A program made the translations under genes and the position numbers. The notes under the pieces are model-generated. The model worked only from the letters and a program-made list of their open reading frames with translations, did no database searches and was not told where the DNA came from. Positions 1-4,945 of a DNA stretch of 6,454 nt are shown here, in pieces (the stretch's first letter is position 1; every line of letters begins with the position of its first letter). This DNA comes from Bacillota bacterium (GTDB taxonomy: Bacteria; Bacillota_E; JAJZYS01; JAILZS01). The stretch covers positions 1 to 6,454 of the forward strand of contig JAKASY010000120.1 of NCBI GenBank assembly GCA_021817625.1, read 5' to 3'.

Positions 1-850
1 CGCCGATGAGCGAGCCGACGCCGCCGCACGTGATGAGCAGGCCCAGCACCGCCGGCGCAAGGCCAAGGGTGCGCAGGACGTAGAACTCGTACAGGGCGGA
101 GAAGAAGCCGCCGAACAGGGCGGTCGTCGCGACCAGGCCCGCGAGCGGCCGGAGGGTGGGGTGGCGCGCGACCGCCGCAAGGCCGTCGAGCAGCTGCGGC
201 GCGCGGCCCGATCGGACGGGTGCGTCCTGGCCGTAGGCCGGCGCCGCGCCGGGCGCCGGCTCGGACCGGCGGATGGCGGTGAGGCTGATCGCCGATACCA
301 CGTAGCTCAGGGCGTCGCCGACGATCGCCGCCGGCACGCCGAACGCCTGCACGAGCACGCCCATGAGCGCAGGACCGACCGACTCGCCCACGGCGTCCGC
401 GCTGGCCAGCACGCCGTTCGCCTCGGCCAAGCGGTCGCGCCCGGCGAGCGACGGCAGGTAGGCGCGGTCCGCCACCTGGAAGAGCACGGTCACCGCCGCG
501 ACCAGCGTGGTGACGACGGCGATCTGCGCGAAGGTGAGGCGACCCGCCAGCGCTGCTGCAGGCACCGTGAACAGGAGGAGGGCACGCACGACGTCGGCGG
601 CGATCAGAAGCGGCCGCCGCCTGCTTCGGTCCACCAGCACGCCCGCTCCGGTACCGAGGACGAGCGCCGGAAGCATGCTCAAGGTGGCCAAGAGGCCCAG
701 CTCCGTCGTGGACGCGGACGCGGCCAAGATGGCCGCCACGGGCAGCCCCTCCCGCGTGATGCGCGAGCCCACCTCGGACACCAGGCGGCCGACCGCGAGC
801 TTGGCCATGTCGCGGTCCTGGAGGATGGCCGGCAGAGCGGGCAGACGCAC
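1..850 (-). CDS. Major facilitator superfamily exporter, N-terminal part (cut by window edge)
   Basis: I translated the minus strand from 850 down to 1: it is open throughout, about 283 codons, with no stop before the edge. The protein is hydrophobic with repeated membrane segments. Residues 70-80 read GVLVDRSRRRP, the MFS motif A loop between helices 2 and 3, and a later stretch (NGVLASADAVGESVGP, about residues 160-175) resembles the helix 5 region of MFS drug and siderophore exporters. The early LVSEVGSRITREGLP is also typical of that group. About two thirds of a usual 400-residue MFS protein is present, up to roughly helix 8. The substrate cannot be told. The start is uncertain: GTG 850 has no clear Shine-Dalgarno, and an in-frame ATG lies at 931 (27 codons upstream). 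I prefer GTG 850 because a promoter-like pair would start the RNA about there and the extra residues are proline/alanine-rich and not membrane-like. It is divergent from the anti-sigma-like gene. Confidence 0.85.
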   Translation of the reverse strand, partial: MRLPALPAILQDRDMAKLAVGRLVSEVGSRITREGLPVAAILAASASTTELGLLATLSMLPALVLGTGAGVLVDRSRRRPLLIAADVVRALLLFTVPAAALAGRLTFAQIAVVTTLVAAVTVLFQVADRAYLPSLAGRDRLAEANGVLASADAVGESVGPALMGVLVQAFGVPAAIVGDALSYVVSAISLTAIRRSEPAPGAAPAYGQDAPVRSGRAPQLLDGLAAVARHPTLRPLAGLVATTALFGGFFSALYEFYVLRTLGLAPAVLGLLITCGGVGSLIG

Positions 851-857
851 GCCCCAG

Positions 858-886
858 AGAGTAGCGGCCGGCGCAGCGCCGGTCAA
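858..886 (-). promoter_or_regulatory. Candidate promoter of the MFS gene
   Basis: Read on the minus strand, TTGACC (886-881; 5 of 6 to TTGACA) is followed after 17 bases by TACTCT (863-858; a weak -10, 3 of 6). The predicted RNA start falls at or next to GTG 850, so the message would be leaderless. Only the -35 is good, so this is a candidate. If the real start codon is ATG 931, this signal would lie inside the gene and be false. Confidence 0.3.
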
Positions 887-918
887 CGGCGCGGCTGGCG
901 GGCGGCACAAATGTTTCA

Positions 919-934
919 ATGTGGTACACATGTG
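919..934. promoter_or_regulatory. Overlapping palindromes between divergent genes (possible operator)
   Basis: ATGTG-GTA-CACAT (919-931) is a perfect inverted repeat with a 3-base centre. It overlaps the 8-base palindrome CACATGTG (927-934). The pair sits between the divergent MFS and anti-sigma-like genes, in a stretch that is AT-rich for this window. That is where a local repressor would bind to control both. No regulator gene is visible here, so the role is inferred from position and symmetry only. It also overlaps alternative start codons of both genes (ATG 931 minus, ATG 930 plus). Confidence 0.3.
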
Positions 935-941
935 GAGGGAA

Positions 942-1577
942 GTGGCCCGAGCGACTCGAACAACTCGCACCGCACGGACACAAAAGAAGCACGGCCCGCG
1001 CAAGGCGGTTCAGTTGAAGCGTCAGCAAGACCATCCCGAGAGCGCGATTCTCGACAACCTTCTGGGTGAGATCGACGGCGTGGCGCGCGCGTCCCTTGCG
1101 AGGCATCTCTCCCGCTGCGCGGAGTGCCGGGCGCTCGAGGTCGAGTGGCGAGAGGCGCTGAGCCGCACGGCCACTACGCCGGAGCCGCGCACCGCGACCT
1201 GCCCAGGAGCCCTCGCCGCGCGGCTGGCGTGGCGAATGCGCCGGCCGAGGCGCGTCGCCCGCCTGGTGCGGCCGGGCGAGGGCGCGCCGGACCGCGAAGC
1301 CGAGGGGACGCTCCTCGCGCAGGCCGACGGCAGCGTGCGTCTCATGGCGCGCGGCCTCAGCCCGCTGCCGATCGGCCAGGTGTACGTGCTGTGGGTCCGC
1401 TCCGACCCGTGCTGGCGCAACGTCGCGGCGTTCGCCGTCGACGCGGCCGGCATAGGCGTTGCCAGCATCCTCGGCCCGCGCCATGGCCGTGGCCAGCGTG
1501 TGCTGGTCACCGCCGAGGCGCACGCCAACGAAGGCGCGCCGACCGGCCCCGCTCGCCTGGTCGGGCAATGGCCGTGA
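942..1577 (+). CDS. Anti-sigma-factor-like protein: zinc-binding domain plus RskA-type C-terminal domain, no membrane helix
   Basis: The protein has 211 residues from GTG 942. Residues 31-62 carry H31...H55-x3-C59-x2-C62, the spacing of the zinc-binding anti-sigma (ZAS, zf-HC2) domain that clamps ECF sigma factors. Residues about 122-211 resemble the C-terminal domain of anti-sigma-K factor RskA: a GL-x-PLPIGQVYVLWV strand, a central AFAVDAAG segment, and a final PTGPARLVG. Known RskA proteins have a membrane helix between these domains; here residues 63-121 are Arg/Ala/Pro-rich with no hydrophobic run, so the protein looks soluble. No sigma factor gene adjoins it, which is also unusual. The start is unsure. 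GTG 942 has GGAGG three bases upstream (934-938), which is close. TTG 1014, after AAGGCGG, would give 187 residues and still keep the whole ZAS domain. ATG 930 lacks a ribosome site. Family assignment is fairly sure; partner and signal are unknown. Confidence 0.72.
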   Translation: MARATRTTRTARTQKKHGPRKAVQLKRQQDHPESAILDNLLGEIDGVARASLARHLSRCAECRALEVEWREALSRTATTPEPRTATCPGALAARLAWRMRRPRRVARLVRPGEGAPDREAEGTLLAQADGSVRLMARGLSPLPIGQVYVLWVRSDPCWRNVAAFAVDAAGIGVASILGPRHGRGQRVLVTAEAHANEGAPTGPARLVGQWP

Positions 1578-1585
1578 AGGCGGCG

Positions 1586-1615
1586 TTGCCCGCGCGTCAA
1601 GCGGCATGGTATGGT
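1586..1615 (+). promoter_or_regulatory. Candidate promoter of tRNA-Ser(GCT)
   Basis: TTGCCC (1586-1591) and TATGGT (1610-1615) are each 4 of 6 to the sigma-A consensus and are 18 bases apart. The predicted RNA start is about 1622, three bases before the mature tRNA end, a normal arrangement for a single tRNA gene. The -35 begins only 8 bases after the stop of the anti-sigma-like gene. Confidence 0.5.
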
Positions 1616-1624
1616 TACGCCGCT

Positions 1625-1718
1625 GGAGGGATACCCAAGTGGCTGAAGGGGCGGTCCTGCTAAGACTGTAGGGGGCATAAACAGCCCCGCGAGGGTTCAA
1701 ATCCCTCTCCCTCCGCCA
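1625..1718 (+). tRNA. tRNA-Ser, anticodon GCT
   Basis: The acceptor stem GGAGGGA (1625-1631) pairs fully with TCCCTCC (1708-1714). Discriminator G1715 and an encoded CCA (1716-1718) follow. The anticodon stem is CGGTC/GACTG around loop CTGCTAA, so the anticodon GCT is at 1659-1661 and reads AGC and AGU. The long variable arm is typical of serine tRNAs. The T arm is GAGGG-TTCAAAT-CCCTC (1691-1707). Its own promoter candidate and terminator make it a single-gene unit. Confidence 0.97.
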
Positions 1719-1723
1719 GTTGA

Positions 1724-1750
1724 CCGGTGGCGACGCCGCCGGCTTTTTTT
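1724..1750 (+). terminator. Rho-independent terminator after tRNA-Ser(GCT)
   Basis: CCGGTGGC (1724-1731) pairs with GCCGCCGG (1735-1742), eight pairs with one G-U, around a GAC loop. A C and then seven T (1744-1750) follow. It starts 6 bases after the encoded CCA, so it ends the tRNA-Ser(GCT) transcript and insulates it from the next RNA cluster. Confidence 0.9.
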
Positions 1751-1798
1751 GCGCCCGAGGGGCCGGCGCGCCGCGGCCGGCGCCGGACCCGACGTTGC

Positions 1799-1827
1799 TT
1801 GCCGCAGCCAGGGCGGCGTGCTACCAT
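1799..1827 (+). promoter_or_regulatory. Candidate promoter of the tRNA-Arg / tadA / tRNA-Ser / SRP RNA unit
   Basis: TTGCCG (1799-1804) and TACCAT (1822-1827), each 4 of 6 to consensus, are separated by 17 bases. The predicted RNA start is about 1834, 17 bases before tRNA-Arg(ACG). It is the best promoter-like pair in the roughly 100-base gap after the upstream terminator, but the match is only moderate. Confidence 0.4.
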
Positions 1828-1834
1828 GCTCTTT

Positions 1835-1848
1835 GCGGCTTCGGCCGC
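1835..1848 (+). other. UUCG-capped hairpin just upstream of tRNA-Arg(ACG)
   Basis: GCGGC (1835-1839) and GCCGC (1844-1848) form a 5-bp stem closed by the very stable C(UUCG)G tetraloop. It ends 2 bases before the tRNA 5' end at 1851 and would make up nearly the whole leader if transcription starts near 1834. It has no T-run after it, so it is not a terminator. It may protect or shape the precursor 5' end before RNase P cleavage; that role is inference. Confidence 0.5.
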
Positions 1849-1850
1849 TT

Positions 1851-1927
1851 GCGCCCGTAGCTCAATTGGATAGAGTGTCTGGCTACGGACCAGAAGGTTG
1901 GGGGTTCGAGTCCCTCCGGGCGCGCCA
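1851..1927 (+). tRNA. tRNA-Arg, anticodon ACG
   Basis: The acceptor GCGCCCG (1851-1857) pairs with CGGGCGC (1917-1923). Discriminator G1924 and an encoded CCA (1925-1927) follow. The anticodon stem TCTGG/CCAGA encloses loop CTACGGA, so the anticodon ACG is at 1885-1887. In bacteria this A34 is changed to inosine by TadA, letting the tRNA read CGU, CGC and CGA; tadA begins about 100 bases downstream. A 6-base spacer separates it from the next tRNA, which implies one precursor. Confidence 0.97.
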
Positions 1928-1933
1928 GGTTTC

Positions 1934-2012
1934 GCCCCTGTAGCTCAGCTGGATAGAGCGGGGGTTTCCTAAACCCTGTCTGCCGGGGGTTCGAGTCCCT
2001 CCAGGGGCACCA
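1934..2012 (+). tRNA. tRNA-Arg, anticodon CCT
   Basis: The acceptor GCCCCTG (1934-1940) pairs with CAGGGGC (2002-2008). Discriminator A2009 and an encoded CCA (2010-2012) follow. The anticodon stem GGGGT/ACCCT (first pair G-U) encloses loop TTCCTAA, giving anticodon CCT at 1968-1970, which reads AGG. The variable loop has seven bases, so the gene is 79 bases with CCA rather than the usual 76-77. The tadA start codon lies only 17 bases after the CCA. Confidence 0.95.
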
Positions 2013-2029
2013 TTTTGGGGGGAACCCCG

Positions 2030-2512
2030 GTGGACCATGAGGGCGTCATGCGGGTCGCGCTCGAGGCGGCCCGGGAGGCGTACGACGCGGGCGAGATCCC
2101 GGTCGGCGCCGCCGTGTGGCGGCCCGATGGCGTGATCGCGGCCGCCGGCAACCGGCGCGAGCGCGACCACGATCCGTCCGGGCACGCCGAGATCGTGGCG
2201 ATGCGCAAGGCGGCGAGCATTCTCGGCGACTGGCGCATGCCACCCGGCACATGGCTCTCCGTGACGCTCGAGCCCTGCCCCATGTGCGCGTACGCCGTAC
2301 GCGAGGCGCGCCTGAGCGGCCTCGCCTACGGCGCGGACGACACGCGGCGGGGCGCGGCAGGGTCGCTCTATCACCTGCTCGGCGATCCGCGCCTGGGCGC
2401 GCCGGTGCCCGTCGTCGCCGGCATCGGCGCCGACGCGGCGCAGGCCCTGCTCGACCGCTTCTTCGCCGAGCGCAGGGGTTCTTTTGGTGGAGGGGTGTCG
2501 GAGCCCGGTTGA
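2030..2512 (+). CDS. tadA: tRNA(adenosine-34) deaminase TadA
   Basis: TadA hydrolyses the wobble adenosine of tRNA-Arg(ACG) to inosine in the cytoplasm. The 160-residue product has the deaminase zinc site: H52-A-E54, with E54 as proton shuttle, and P82-C83-P-M-C86. The N-terminal AGEIPVGAAV and the later VTLEPCPMCAYAV are typical of the family, and the length fits. I chose GTG 2030 because its protein starts DHEGVMRVALEAAREA, as TadA proteins usually do, with a G-run (2017-2022) 7 bases upstream. TTG 2015 and ATG 2048 are alternatives. The gene sits between two tRNA pairs, 17 bases after tRNA-Arg(CCT). Its last seven codons and TGA stop (2489-2512) are the first 24 bases of tRNA-Ser(CGA), so residues 154-160 are tRNA-encoded. 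The conserved core ends before that. It is probably cotranscribed with the flanking RNAs. Confidence 0.95.
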   Translation: MDHEGVMRVALEAAREAYDAGEIPVGAAVWRPDGVIAAAGNRRERDHDPSGHAEIVAMRKAASILGDWRMPPGTWLSVTLEPCPMCAYAVREARLSGLAYGADDTRRGAAGSLYHLLGDPRLGAPVPVVAGIGADAAQALLDRFFAERRGSFGGGVSEPG

Positions 2513-2580
2513 ACGAGCCGCACTCGAAATGCGGTAGGCGGGTAACTGCCTCGTGGGTTCGAATCCCACCCCCTCCGCCA
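2489..2580 (+). tRNA. tRNA-Ser, anticodon CGA (overlaps the end of tadA)
   Basis: The acceptor GGAGGGG (2489-2495) pairs with CCCCTCC (2570-2576). Discriminator G2577 and CCA (2578-2580) follow. The anticodon stem CCGCA/TGCGG encloses CTCGAAA, placing anticodon CGA at 2525-2527, which reads UCG. It has the long variable arm of serine tRNAs. Its first 24 bases are also the last codons and stop of tadA; the TGA stop (2510-2512) falls in the GGTTGAA of the D loop. RNase P cleavage before 2489 would remove the tadA stop codon. Confidence 0.97.
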
Positions 2581-2674
2581 GTTTGGAGAGGTGTCCGAGT
2601 GGTCGAAGGAGCATGTCTGGAGAACATGCAGGCGGGTAACCGCCTCGTGGGTTCGAATCCCACCCTCTCCGCCA
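2536..2674 (+). repeat. Near-identical 3' halves of the two tandem tRNA-Ser genes
   Basis: Bases 2536-2580 and 2630-2674 match at 43 of 45 positions, with an offset of 94. The differences are T2547/C2641 in the variable arm and C2572/T2666 in the acceptor stem, the latter matching the different 5' acceptor strands. The 5' halves differ more. This points to tandem duplication of one class II tRNA gene, or later gene conversion of the 3' half, with anticodon divergence. Confidence 0.85.
2585..2674 (+). tRNA. tRNA-Ser, anticodon GGA
   Basis: The acceptor GGAGAGG (2585-2591) pairs with CCTCTCC (2664-2670). Discriminator G2671 and an encoded CCA (2672-2674) follow. The anticodon stem CATGT/ACATG encloses CTGGAGA, so anticodon GGA is at 2619-2621 and reads UCC and UCU. 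The variable arm is long. Four bases (GTTT) separate it from tRNA-Ser(CGA), and 19 bases separate it from the SRP RNA. No terminator lies on either side. Confidence 0.97.
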
Positions 2675-2693
2675 TTTTCCCGAGTTTCGCTTT

Positions 2694-2961
2694 GGCCGTG
2701 CTAGACGGGGAGGTAGCGGTGCCCTGCACCCGCAATCCGCTCCAGCGGGGTCGAATTCCGGCCCGAGGCGTCGCCTTTTGAGGTCCGCCCGCTTCGCGGA
2801 GCGACGATGGCCCGGTCCTGCGCGACGGATACGTCCGAACCCCGTCAGGCCCGGAAGGGAGCAGCGGTAAGGACGACCATCCGGGTGCCGCGGGAGTGCC
2901 GGGCCGGAGCCACCGGAGGCGCCAGCGCTCGGAAGACGACGTCGACGGCCGGTGCACGGCC
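2694..2961 (+). ncRNA. ffs: Signal recognition particle RNA, large (Alu-domain) bacterial type
   Basis: This is the RNA of the particle that carries nascent membrane and secreted proteins to the Sec translocon with Ffh. The ends pair as helix 1: GGCCGTGC (2694-2701) with GCACGGCC (2954-2961), fixing a length of 268, close to the Bacillus scRNA. The Alu domain follows, with GGGGAGGTAGCGGTGCC, helix 3 (2716-2733) and helix 4 (CCGC-TCCA-GCGG, 2737-2748). The S-domain signature GTCAGGCCCGGAAGGGAGCA runs from 2844, with the GGAA tetraloop at 2853-2856 and the AGCAGCGGTAAG internal-loop side that binds the Ffh M domain. It lies 19 bases after tRNA-Ser(GGA) with no promoter visible in that gap, so it is likely cut from a longer precursor. 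A terminator follows at once. Confidence 0.95.
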
Positions 2962-2969
2962 GCTCGTTG

Positions 2970-2997
2970 GGGGGCGGCTCGACCGCCTCCTTTTTTT
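2970..2997 (+). terminator. Rho-independent terminator after SRP RNA
   Basis: GGGGGCGG (2970-2977) pairs with CCGCCTCC (2983-2990), eight pairs with one G-U, around a 5-base loop (CTCGA). Seven T (2991-2997) follow directly. It starts 8 bases after the SRP RNA end and separates the stable-RNA unit from dnaX. Confidence 0.92.
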
Positions 2998-3021
2998 ATC
3001 TCTGGGATGGTGGCACAGGAA

Positions 3022-3057
3022 CGGGCGGCATCGGGGCGAACCGCCCGAGATGGGCGG
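3022..3057 (+). promoter_or_regulatory. Alternative hairpins in the dnaX leader
   Basis: CGGGCGG (3022-3028) can pair with CCGCCCG (3041-3047). The same central strand CCGCCC (3041-3046) can instead pair with GGGCGG (3052-3057) around a 5-base loop that ends 8 bases before the Shine-Dalgarno (3066-3071). The two cannot coexist. No T-run follows, so any effect would be on translation. GC-rich DNA gives such pairs easily by chance. I see no convincing promoter between 2998 and 3065. Confidence 0.25.
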
Positions 3058-3081
3058 GGTCCGCGAGGAGGTGGCGACGCG

Positions 3082-4584
3082 GTGGAGGGCGGGCGCTACC
3101 GCGTCCTATATCGGGCCTTCCGGCCGACACGCTGGGGCGAGCTTGTCGGCCAGGAGCATGTGGCGCGATCGCTGCGCAACGCGGTGGCGACGGGCAGGGT
3201 GGCGCACGCCTACCTGTTCTCGGGCCCGCGCGGCACCGGCAAGACGACGATCGCACGCATCCTGGCCCGCGCCCTGAACTGCCTCGAGGCGGAGGCGGGC
3301 GAGCCCTGCGGCCGCTGCGTGCCGTGCCGGCGGATCGGCGAGGGTACGTCGACGGACGTGCTTGAGCTCGACGCGGCCTCCAACCGCGGCGTGGAGGAGA
3401 TGCGCTCGCTGCGGGAGCAGACGCGCTACGCGCCGGTCGAAGAGCGTGTCAAGGTGTACATCGTGGACGAGGTCCACATGCTCACGGTCGAGGCGGCCAA
3501 CACCCTCCTCAAGACGCTCGAGGAGCCGCCGCCACGACTGGTGTTCGCGCTCTGCACCACCGACCCGGAGCGCCTTCCGCCCACCGTGCTGTCGCGCTGC
3601 CAGCGCTTCGCCCTTCGCCGCTTCACCGTCGACGAGATCCAGACCCGCCTCCTGACCGTCGCCCAGGCCGAGGGCATGCGCGTCGCGCCCGGCGCCGCGC
3701 GCGACCTGGCGCGGCGCGCCGACGGCGGCCTGCGCGACGCGCTCGCGCTCCTCGAGCAGGTGCGTGCATTCGCCGGCGACGACGTCGACGAGGCCGCGGT
3801 CCTGGCCGCCCTCGGCGGCCTGGGCGCCGCCGCCATGGACGAGCTGGCGTCGGCCCTGGCGTCGGCCGCGCCGGCGGCGCTCGTCGCCTGGCTGGACGCG
3901 CGCTGGGCCGAGGGCGCCGATCCGCGGGCGCTCGCCGGCGCCCTGCGCGACCTTTGGCACGAGTGGCTGCTCGCGTCCGTGGGCGCGGGCAGCGCCGAAG
4001 CGGGCCATGACCTGCCGGCCGCGCCGCCCGGCTTCGGGCGGGCGCGCCTGCGCCGCGGCCTCGACCTGTGGGCGGCGGCCGCGCACGAGGCGCGGCTGTC
4101 CGACGATCCACGCCTCGAACTCGAGATCGCGCTCATGGCGAGCCTCGAGGAGGACGGCGGGGAGCCGGACGTCGACGCCCGCGTGCGAGCCCTCGAGGCG
4201 CGCCTGGAGCGCCTGGAGAGCGCTGCCGCATCGCCGGCGCCCGCTCCCGCTCCCGCGGACTCGCCGGCGGCGCTGGCGCGTCGCGGGAGCGCCGGCGCGT
4301 CCGCCGCAGCCAGCGTCGCCGGCCCGGGCGGGCCCGCCGACCCGTGGCGGCTGACCCTGGAGCAGCTCCGTCGGGCCCATCCCCGGGTGGCGGCGCTATT
4401 GGCCGACGGACGCGTGGTCGAGGTGGGCGATGAGCGCGTGGTGGTCGAGGTCCCGTACGAGTTCCACTTCGGTGCCCTGCGGGAGGGCGAGGCGCGGCAG
4501 GCGGCGGAGGCGGCGCTGAGCCAGGCGTACGGTGGACCACGGCGCCTCAAGGTGGTGCTGCGCGGCAAGGTCTCGGGCGACTGA
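3082..4584 (+). CDS. dnaX: DNA polymerase III subunit gamma/tau (clamp loader ATPase)
   Basis: DnaX is the ATPase that loads the sliding clamp and, as tau, ties polymerase and helicase together. The 500-residue protein opens with YRVLYRAFRPTRWGELVGQE. Walker A GPRGTGKT is at residues 48-55; the zinc module uses C67, C76, C79 and C82; Walker B YIVDEVH is at 126-132; sensor 1 is near CTTDPERLP (158-166); the SRC arginine-finger motif is at 171-173. A linker rich in Ala, Pro and Ser (about residues 385-420) leads to a C-terminal domain ending LKVVLRGK. GTG 3082 is chosen because AGGAGG (3066-3071) lies 10 bases upstream and the product starts where the family does. I see no A-rich slippery stretch like those making gamma in E. 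coli or Thermus, so probably only tau is made. It heads the operon with ybaB (52-base gap) and recR. Confidence 0.97.
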   Translation: MEGGRYRVLYRAFRPTRWGELVGQEHVARSLRNAVATGRVAHAYLFSGPRGTGKTTIARILARALNCLEAEAGEPCGRCVPCRRIGEGTSTDVLELDAASNRGVEEMRSLREQTRYAPVEERVKVYIVDEVHMLTVEAANTLLKTLEEPPPRLVFALCTTDPERLPPTVLSRCQRFALRRFTVDEIQTRLLTVAQAEGMRVAPGAARDLARRADGGLRDALALLEQVRAFAGDDVDEAAVLAALGGLGAAAMDELASALASAAPAALVAWLDARWAEGADPRALAGALRDLWHEWLLASVGAGSAEAGHDLPAAPPGFGRARLRRGLDLWAAAAHEARLSDDPRLELEIALMASLEEDGGEPDVDARVRALEARLERLESAAASPAPAPAPADSPAALARRGSAGASAAASVAGPGGPADPWRLTLEQLRRAHPRVAALLADGRVVEVGDERVVVEVPYEFHFGALREGEARQAAEAALSQAYGGPRRLKVVLRGKVSGD

Positions 4585-4636
4585 GCGTCGGCACGGGCCG
4601 GCGCGGCAAGCAGGGACGGGGGGCGACGGCTTGGGC

Positions 4637-4945
4637 ATGAACATGGGCGGCATGAACAAGATGCTGCGCAAGATGCAGGCGGACATGGCGCGCATGCAGG
4701 CGGAGCTGCAGGAGCGCACGGTGGAGGGCACCGCCGGCGGCGGCAGCGTGCGCGTCCGGGTGACGGGCGGGCTCGAGGTGCGCGGCGTGGAGATCGACCC
4801 CGCCGCCATCGATCCCGACGACCCGGCGTTCCTCGCCGACCTGGTGGCGGCGGCCGTGAACGACGGCCTGAGGCGCGCGCAGGCGATGGTGGCGGAGGAG
4901 ATGGCGAAGATCACGGGCGGGCTGCGCCTGCCGGGCATGCCGTGA
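4637..4945 (+). CDS. ybaB: YbaB/EbfC family nucleoid-associated protein
   Basis: YbaB/EbfC proteins are small dimers that bind DNA and are often encoded between dnaX and recR; their exact job is unclear. The 102-residue product has the expected Met/Lys/Gln-rich helix (GGMNKMLRKMQADMARMQAEL), then TVEGTAGGGSVRVRVTG and VEIDPAAIDPDD, and ends KITGGLRLPGMP, all family hallmarks. ATG 4637 gives the usual length. TTG 4631, two codons upstream, is 7 bases after a G-run (4618-4623) and may be the true start. The stop codon overlaps the recR start as GTGA, so translation of recR is probably coupled. Confidence 0.95.
   Translation: MNMGGMNKMLRKMQADMARMQAELQERTVEGTAGGGSVRVRVTGGLEVRGVEIDPAAIDPDDPAFLADLVAAAVNDGLRRAQAMVAEEMAKITGGLRLPGMP

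Noticed and set aside
507..941. Upstream extension of the anti-sigma-like frame
   Set aside because: It runs antisense over the MFS gene and has no domain. The frame is open only because of GC bias; the zinc domain begins after 942.
161..1069. Plus-strand open frame opposite the MFS gene
   Set aside because: The product is Arg/His/Gln-rich low complexity. The minus strand encodes a clear MFS protein.
1749..1943. 64-codon plus-strand open frame
   Set aside because: It reads through tRNA-Arg(ACG) and has no ribosome site or protein-like composition.
1883..2957. Long minus-strand open frames across the tRNA cluster with phrases such as GFEPTRRLPA and RRDSNPQPSGP
   Set aside because: These are antisense translations of tRNA genes, a well-known source of spurious database proteins. 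The tRNAs, tadA and SRP RNA explain the region.
2896..3081. Longer dnaX start upstream of 3082
   Set aside because: It would run through the SRP RNA end and its terminator. The AGGAGG at 3066 and family alignment favour GTG 3082.
4150..4400. Programmed frameshift in dnaX producing gamma
   Set aside because: No A-run or A-AAA-AAG type slippery site is present in or after the linker.
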